Origin: Fallopia convolvulus
Lineage: Eukaryota; Streptophyta; Magnoliopsida; Caryophyllales; Polygonaceae
NCBI GenBank assembly: GCA_964016875.1
Contig: OZ024724.1
Location: forward strand, 42,895,820-42,959,819
Reading direction: 5' to 3'
DNA: 64,000 bases
Positions within the stretch are counted from its first letter, which is position 1. Each line of letters opens with the position of its first letter. The translations under genes were made by a program, and so were the position numbers. Below, piece after piece: positions 59,886 to 64,000 of the stretch. The notes under the pieces were generated by a model. That model was not told where the DNA came from. It worked only from the letters and a program-made list of their open reading frames with translations, and made no database searches.

Positions 59886-60032
59886 ATAAAATCTTGAGTA
59901 GGTTAATTTTTTTAAAGAGGTATATTTCATACTATGCTTAAAATTTTAAGTGTCAACAATAGCATTGTCTGCGGGGAGTATCCCCACTCTAGCTTGAATT
60001 GACTTCAAGGTTTTACGCAAGATGACATTTTT

Positions 60033-60221
60033 TGTAAGGCCCAAGGCTTTAGAAGCGCTATCTCATGCCAACTTGAGGACTTCCCAGGAGGTCACCCATC
60101 CTGGTACTACTCTCGCCCATGCACGCTTAACGTTCTTTGTCCTCACTTGAACCCAAAAAAGGAAGAGCTCTTGTTGACATGGGTAACACCTCAATCCCTT
60201 ATAAATTATCAGGGTGTTACA
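60033..60221 (-). mobile_element. Cassandra-type solo LTR carrying 5S rRNA sequence
   Basis: On the minus strand it starts TGTAACACCCTGATAATTTA and ends CCTTGGGCCTTACA, with TGTAA/TTACA inverted ends. It is flanked by ttttt on both sides (60028-60032 and 60222-60226). Its middle is 5S rRNA-derived. Cassandra TRIM elements are known for LTRs with an embedded 5S gene. No internal region or second LTR is present, so this is a solo LTR. Confidence 0.85.
60069..60131 (-). other. Embedded 5S rRNA-derived segment
   Basis: The minus strand reads GTTAAGCGTGCATGGGCGAG, then AGTAGTACCAGGATGGGTGA and CCTCCTGGGAAGTCCTC, the middle and 3' part of plant 5S rRNA including the A-box, intermediate element and C-box region of its internal promoter. 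The 5' third of 5S rRNA is absent or unrecognisable, so it is not a normal 5S gene. Confidence 0.9.
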
Positions 60222-60226
60222 TTTTT

Positions 60227-62060
60227 CGATGATTTTGAGTGTCATCCTTACGTTCAGGACAATGCTGCCTATAAGGGCGCTCAAGTATGGTCGTACAACG
60301 CTACTATGCACCTTGGCCACATGCAAATAATCCGTGTAGGGATATCCTCGAGGTTAGACGAGATACAACGTGACACCTTCCTAACCAAGTTATGTACACC
60401 CTTTGTATGTACCTGAGTACATACCAATGACAAGATTTGGCAACACAGAAGACTTCCACCAGCATCCCTTCACTGCTAACCAAGTGATAAATGGAAATCG
60501 AAGAAGAGATCACTCTCAATGAACGTCCATGAGAAGGTACCATTCATCACGTGAATATAATGGTGATGTCACTCCAATGACCACCTCTCATTATGACCCA
60601 TATAATGGGAGCTAGTAGGGGTCTGTGTAAATTGAGGTTGGCACCACACATGCATGCTTGGAGACCTATGATTTCTTATTTTTCTTGGATAAAAAATTAA
60701 AATAAAACGGGTTCCTTACACATTTAGTCAAACTTAGATGGAACTTTATGATGAGGGTAAAAACCTTGACAATCGCGTGAAGTAATTCATGGTTCACTTG
60801 GGTATTGACCATTACAATGATTCAATTTTGTTGCACTTTTCCTTCTATTCTTAAAAGAATATATTGCCCTAACTTGGTACATGCATGAATCTCCCATTTA
60901 TCACTATCTCATCATTTAAACATTTGATAGAGATATTTGATTATCACTTTAGTAATGCAAGGATGGATAAGAAGGCCTTCATGACCTATTCTTAGTAAAG
61001 TATTACGCTAACAAAATGTATGATGAATTACGCAAGGATATATCAATATAAGTATATGTCAAAGATGTTATTAGAGACAATTCAATAAGTGCTCAACAAA
61101 TAAAATGGGATAAAGTTCAAGTGTCATATGACAAGCGCATTTTAAAGGCATGTGGTCGTGGGAGAGGAGGAATTAAAACCATTGATAATCAACTATCAAT
61201 GTGCGATGTTTATACAACCCAAAGGTAAGGGCCACCATTCCGCGTACTAACTCCGTGGTGCAAAGGAAACAGACATGTAACACCTGGTCATATAGTGGGA
61301 ACAACAAAGGAGAGGGTCGAGGTAAGACCTCATATGGAAGAGGTAATCTTTCTTATGGAAGGGTACCTAATAATAATTAACGTGGTACAACAAGGGTACA
61401 ATGTAGTGAAACAGTGGTAAAGAGACCAAAGAAACAAGACTCCCACAACTATACATTGTCATGCCTTGATGGTTACATCAAACCATCGCGAGTTGTCCCT
61501 CTCTCATAGATTCCGATAATTAAGAAAGAAATAGATATGCTAGGGAGAGCCACCCCCGATGTTAGGTTGGCTCAAACCTCTAAGACACATAGATTTGACA
61601 TTTGTGACAATTGATGGAAAGGGCTTACAGATACCACATGTGGATCCCTTAGTAATACATACATGTCCAACTAGGAACAAAGATGGTTAGGCACATTCCG
61701 TTTGACATTGGTTCGTTTATTGACAACATGTACTTTGATGCTTTCAATCAAGTTGACGTTTCCCCCAAATTGCTAAAGCCATACGTGACAAAGTTGGTCA
61801 CCTTTTCTAGAGAGGAGATGGGTGTCACACTGTCACCAGTGTCATTGAGCTAAGGTTGGTGTTGGGAACGAGTCCTATACTTCGTGTAAAAAATGCTGGC
61901 TTTATTGTGGTACAACTTCCTTTTGTATACAACATGATGATAATAATAGATCACATTTCGTGGATGAAGTTTCAAGCTCCTATTTTGATCTACCATCTCA
62001 AGCCAAAGTTCTTATGGGAGATTATGTAGGGGAACCATATGAAAATTGATGGCGAAAATA
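60227..62060 (+). pseudogene. Heavily decayed gypsy gag-protease region
   Basis: Fragments in shifting frames: around 60860-60990 TWYM, then NLPFITISSFKHLIEIFDYH and FSNARMDKKA, matching plant gypsy gag; around 61690-61800 HIPFDIGSFIDNMYFDAFNQ with LLKPY, matching a retropepsin with DIGS for DTGS. Many stops. No LTRs were found for it. Confidence 0.6.
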
Positions 62061-62449
62061 ACACAACGTTATTTTGATCCTAATTTTTTTTAAACAAATT
62101 GGCTTCAGCCCAAATTTTAAGGTTATAAAAATCTGGATCAACTATGAGTGAGATAGAGAAAATACGGTGAAAAGAGCCAAAGAGGCAAAAATAAAATCCG
62201 CCACCGAGTTACCTTCCCGGAATAATTCAACCATTTGTACTAAAATTGCCATTGAGAATGAGAGGCAGGAGCAAGCAAAACCTCGGCGAGACTGGCAACT
62301 AGCGGAGGCTTCAAATATTAAACTATTTATTTATTCAAATTTCGCCTCCGCTTCTAGACAATCCTGGATTTGCCCCTGAATACAAGTAAATCAATGTGGA
62401 AAGCACGTTCTTGACTTTTTTTTGATAAGGAAAGAGATTAGGGTAGCCA
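62061..62449. other. Intergenic scrap, no recognised gene
   Basis: A 70-codon frame at 62167-62379 has no recognisable domain. Nothing else is visible. Confidence 0.4.
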
Positions 62450-62860
62450 CTAACAAGCTAGTGGTCTCCCTAGAGCATCTTGTCGGATGAGGGTAAGTAG
62501 ACCCGGGTCGACTGCAAGCGGGATAGAGGAGACATGGAATTGCTCTCACGAAAGACATAAGAAATACTCCAATCTTGGAACCGGGCAAGCAACAGTGGAT
62601 GTTCGAACGCAACAACTTCATCTCCCACAGGCAGCGCGCCAGTCACCAAGAACGGCCTTAACCAACTGCAAATTATCGCCTTCAATCTAGATCTGGGGAA
62701 TGCCACGTCTAATGGCTTCGAGAAGTCCCTGGCGCAAGGTGATGGTCTCGGAGATAAGAACAGACTGCTGACCAATTAGTCCTCCGTAGAAATGGATGGG
62801 GGAGCCATCAGAGTCCCTGAGGATGAACCCGAAAGAAGCCATGCCATCCGCACACATTGC
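62450..62860 (-). pseudogene. RNase H domain fragment, probably from a LINE
   Basis: Minus strand from about 62850: MASFGFILRDSDGSPIHFYG, then QQSVLISETITLRQGLLEAI, and after one stop IEGDNLQLVKAVLGDW. This is the RNase H fold with its E...A.R.GL and EGD motifs, as in plant LINE C-termini and derived reverse-transcriptase-like proteins. The rest of the element is absent. Confidence 0.7.
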
Positions 62861-63728
62861 ACCATCAAATTCAACTTAACTTAATTCCTTTTGGGTTTTG
62901 TCCACTTAGCAAGTTTTCTCCCCGCTTTAGCTCTCGCACAGTAAGTACGAGGACTAGGGGAATCAGAAGCGCCTGCAAGTTTTCATTATTTAATCTAGTT
63001 TCGAGTAAATTCGCTTAGGTTATCAACTTTATTCAAGTTTGTGTCACTATTGCTATCAAATTCTCTTATTTCTAGAGAATTATAGGCTATATGAAGCGTT
63101 AGTGAGGAGTTTTATTTTCTTTTTATCGTCATTGTCCTAATTCCTTGGTTCTTGACTTGTTTTAATTGGTAGCTCAGATCACTTGCTTGGTTAGCTTGTG
63201 TGTGTGTGACTTCACTGAATTTGATGACACACCAACACAAATCAGATTAAGATATAATATTTGCCTAATACCATTAAAAATTTACACCACGTTTACACCA
63301 CCCTTCAAAAATTACTATATTCAAATTAATTTCTACTTAAAACAAAGCAAGATCCGTGAGAAGTAGAACCCTTCTTGTCTCTACTTCTTTCTTATCCGCT
63401 GAAGGAATGAAAAAGTTGAACAATTAAATTTATATTGGTAGGCTCACGTGGCTATGTAAGAAAAATGGATAATTAAGCTTGTGAAGATTCTTGATTGTTT
63501 GTTCATCACGTTCATCAACCAACCAAGTGTGGCTACCTGATTCGATCATGATGGGAAAAAGTCACAGTAGTATCAAATTAATTTTCGACCCAAAAAACCA
63601 GTAGAACGGTTAATTAATGAAATCTTCTCCGTTCATATCAAGCCAAAGAACATGTACTAGAAAGAACGTCAATAATTAAAATAGAAAATTGAGATAATCG
63701 TTCCATTAATTATTTAGTTTATCTTACA
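62861..63728. other. Intergenic DNA, no gene seen
   Basis: AT-rich sequence with only one short frame (63166-63366), which has no recognisable domain. Confidence 0.45.
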
Positions 63729-64000
63729 CTAGTTGTCCCCGTTGTGCCATGCACGACTATAACACGATATTTTTTAGATATACTTTAAAATGATATTAAT
63801 AAATAAAAATATAATATAATATTTAATGTAAGTAATTTGTTATCCATAATATGTATAAAAATTATTTTGTTTTTAAAAATCAAATAAAACAAATTAAATT
63901 TAGATTATGGAGTTTAAAATTGAGAATAAACATAGATTATTAAGATAAAATAATCTACATTGCACGTTTTCCTTGACAGTATTTTATAGATTTAATTTAA
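63729..64000 (-). mobile_element. Helitron 3' end running off the window (minus strand)
   Basis: The minus strand has the hairpin GTCGTGC-ATG-GCACAAC (one mismatch), an 8-base spacer ggggacaa, CTAG at 63729-63732, then T. The stem-loop-spacer layout and the GTCGT stem resemble the Helitron in copy 2. The AT-rich body continues to the window end. Confidence 0.62.

Noticed and set aside
60033..60140. Functional 5S rRNA gene
   Set aside because: Only the middle and 3' part of 5S is recognisable and it lies inside an LTR with its own termini and target duplication.
1..64000. CRISPR array, operon, phage or bacterial defence system
   Set aside because: The window is plant nuclear DNA with spliced genes and plant retroelements; the repeats are minisatellites, TIRs and LTRs.

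Overview
The window is eukaryotic nuclear DNA from a flowering plant, most probably a eudicot. It has GT-AG introns, Ty1-copia and Ty3-gypsy elements primed by initiator Met-tRNA, a Cassandra-type 5S LTR, MULE/hAT MITEs and Helitrons. There is no bacterial gene organisation. About two thirds of the window is transposable-element (TE) sequence. The species cannot be named from the sequence alone.

The only host gene I can support is present twice on the + strand. Copy 1 has its CDS at 4252-10456. Copy 2 has its CDS from 37242, with homology to about 44375. It encodes a SWIB - Plus3 - GYF nuclear protein of the type known in Arabidopsis as At5g08430. Copy 1 has seven coding exons, is open throughout and encodes 498 residues. 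In both copies one intron has AT-AC ends with U12-type splice and branch-point signals. Copy 2 carries the same exons 1-6, but its last exon is broken by a 165-bp perfect inverted duplication of the adjacent intron. That stops translation before the GYF domain. The duplicated block also includes a short downstream segment (26452-26674 and 48008-48170), now separated from each gene by different TE insertions.

Layout: 1-3451, AT-rich intergenic DNA with two degenerate minisatellites, a tRNA-like sequence and a Helitron terminus. 3452-11570, gene copy 1. 11699-11987, a perfect 33-bp-TIR MITE. 13190-24906, a MULE-like element that has swallowed a large non-coding LTR element (LARD) with near-identical 2.7-kb LTRs. 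26675-29820, a decayed minus-strand gypsy element. 29821-30600, a retroelement scrap. 31224-35270, a dead L1-type LINE. 35350-36715, two inverted-repeat elements side by side, the second abutting copy 2. 36725-44375, gene copy 2, containing a Helitron, a hAT MITE and the inverted duplication. 44473-47922, two gypsy 3' halves joined in opposite orientation. 49929-59885, a copia element with TA...TA LTR ends and a gypsy element nested in its RNase H region (54174-59443). 60033-60221, a Cassandra-type solo LTR. 60227-62860, decayed gypsy and RNase H scraps. 63729-64000, another Helitron end.

The most notable signals are the paired AT-AC introns, the inverted duplication (a potential long hairpin RNA with homology to the intron of copy 1), the probable splice rescue of the GYF exon, and the replacement of the copy 2 promoter region by a transposon. 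All splice sites were read by eye from consensus and from alignment of the two copies. Protein-family statements rest on recalled family features, not on searches.
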